64,000 nt of DNA from Priestia aryabhattai (GTDB taxonomy: Bacteria > Bacillota > Bacilli > Bacillales > Bacillaceae_H). Position numbers and translations under genes: made by a program. The notes below the pieces were generated by a model that worked only from the letters and a program-made list of their open reading frames with translations, was not told the DNA's origin and searched no databases. The stretch lies in contig NZ_JAMBOQ010000008.1 of assembly GCF_023715685.1 (NCBI RefSeq), positions 1 to 64,000 of the forward strand, read 5' to 3'. This document shows, piece after piece, positions 63,684-64,000 of the stretch (positions within the stretch are counted from its first letter, which is position 1; each line of letters starts with the position of its first letter).

Positions 63684-64000
63684 ATGAAGAAATTTGCTGC
63701 ACTTTTGTCGCTACTATTAGCTTTCACAGTTGTGCTTGCCGCATGCGGTTCTAGCTCAAAAAATGAAGCAAACAATGGAGACAATAAGTCTTCACAAGAA
63801 GATTTATACAATAAAGTGAAAAAAGATGGCGTATTAACAATTGGAACTGAAGGTACATACCCTCCGTTCACTTTTCATGATGACAAACAAAAGCTAACTG
63901 GGTTTGATGTAGAATTGGCTCAAGAAGTGGCTAAACGTCTTGGCGTAAAAGCTGAGTTCAAAGAAACACAGTGGGATGGCATGTTTGCTGGATTAGATGC
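63684..64000 (+). CDS. amino-acid ABC transporter substrate-binding lipoprotein (partial)
   Basis: About 106 codons before the window ends. Signal peptide with lipobox LAAC, a Ser/Asn-rich linker, then VLTIGTEGTYPPFTFHDDKQKLTGFDVELAQEVAKRLG, the SBP_bac_3 signature of polar or sulphur amino-acid binding proteins. AGGGGG lies upstream of the ATG. Cystine or another amino acid is likely, not provable from this part. Confidence 0.87.
   Translation, partial: MKKFAALLSLLLAFTVVLAACGSSSKNEANNGDNKSSQEDLYNKVKKDGVLTIGTEGTYPPFTFHDDKQKLTGFDVELAQEVAKRLGVKAEFKETQWDGMFAGLD

Overview
The window looks like a Priestia (Bacillus) megaterium-type chromosome. It is AT-rich and opens on the 5' end of a 16S rRNA gene. 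Gene order then follows, block by block, the yhf / hem-yhg / ecs-yha / yhe neighbourhoods of Bacillus subtilis, and several genes are for sporulation: an alpha/beta SASP, YheC/YheD ATP-grasp proteins, YhaL and two YjcZ-type peptides. The organism name is an inference from gene content and order; no search was possible.

Layout. 1-5.3 kb: 16S 5' end with tandem rRNA promoters, an acyl-CoA ligase/enoyl-CoA hydratase pair behind a FadR-like box, lipoate ligase lplJ, yhfI and yhfH. 5.3-10.1 kb: a YesM/YesN-type two-component system behind a cre-like site, and a sugar-binding lipoprotein with no permease genes beside it. 10.3-20 kb: class B PBP, TetR regulator YhgD, the hemE-hemH-hemY heme operon, class A PBP PbpF and heme monooxygenase HmoB. 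20-30 kb: YhfA, PAP2 phosphatase, amidohydrolase YhaA, EcsC/EcsB/EcsA, a repeat-bearing intergenic unit, Hit and an OatA-like acyltransferase. 30-38 kb: PadR plus ElaA-like GNAT pair, serC, trpP with a TRAP site, yhaH, hpr/scoC, yhaI, small sporulation-type peptides, prsA, yhaL and yhaM. 38-45.7 kb: YhaPQ ABC exporter, YhzC, HU, YhaR, a deleted acyl-CoA ligase pseudogene, hemZ, yhaX and yheA. 45.8-54 kb: four tandem YheC/YheD ATP-grasp genes behind a sigma-K-like promoter, yheE, a PucR/CdaR-type regulator, the shared sugar-transport ATPase MsmX, a small Zn-ribbon protein, and an SASP gene whose leader folds like a tRNA. 54-64 kb: CNNM/CBS transporter, NAD(P)-binding protein, a frameshifted small gene, phosphoglycerate mutase, a TPP-riboswitch thiamin operon (tenI-thiO-thiS-thiG-thiF-thiD), paired CrcB fluoride channels and the start of an amino-acid-binding lipoprotein.

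How the genes fit together. Heme is made (HemE, HemH, HemY, HemZ) and degraded (HmoB) by genes around one divergent region. Fatty-acid activation and beta-oxidation appear twice: an intact FadR-boxed pair at 1-3 kb, and a decayed copy at 42 kb with a perfect cre. The orphan sugar-binding protein at 9 kb may use MsmX at 52 kb as its ATPase. Secretion and exoprotein control are represented by EcsAB, PrsA and Hpr.

The most unusual signals are: (1) a 76-nt tRNA-like cloverleaf ending in CCA between a sigma-G-like promoter and an SASP start codon; (2) three 22-bp direct repeats spaced exactly 68 bp apart, followed by a strong terminator, between ecsA and hit; (3) the four-gene ATP-grasp cluster; (4) an in-place deletion of most of an acyl-CoA ligase gene that keeps its cre, ribosome binding site and start codon.
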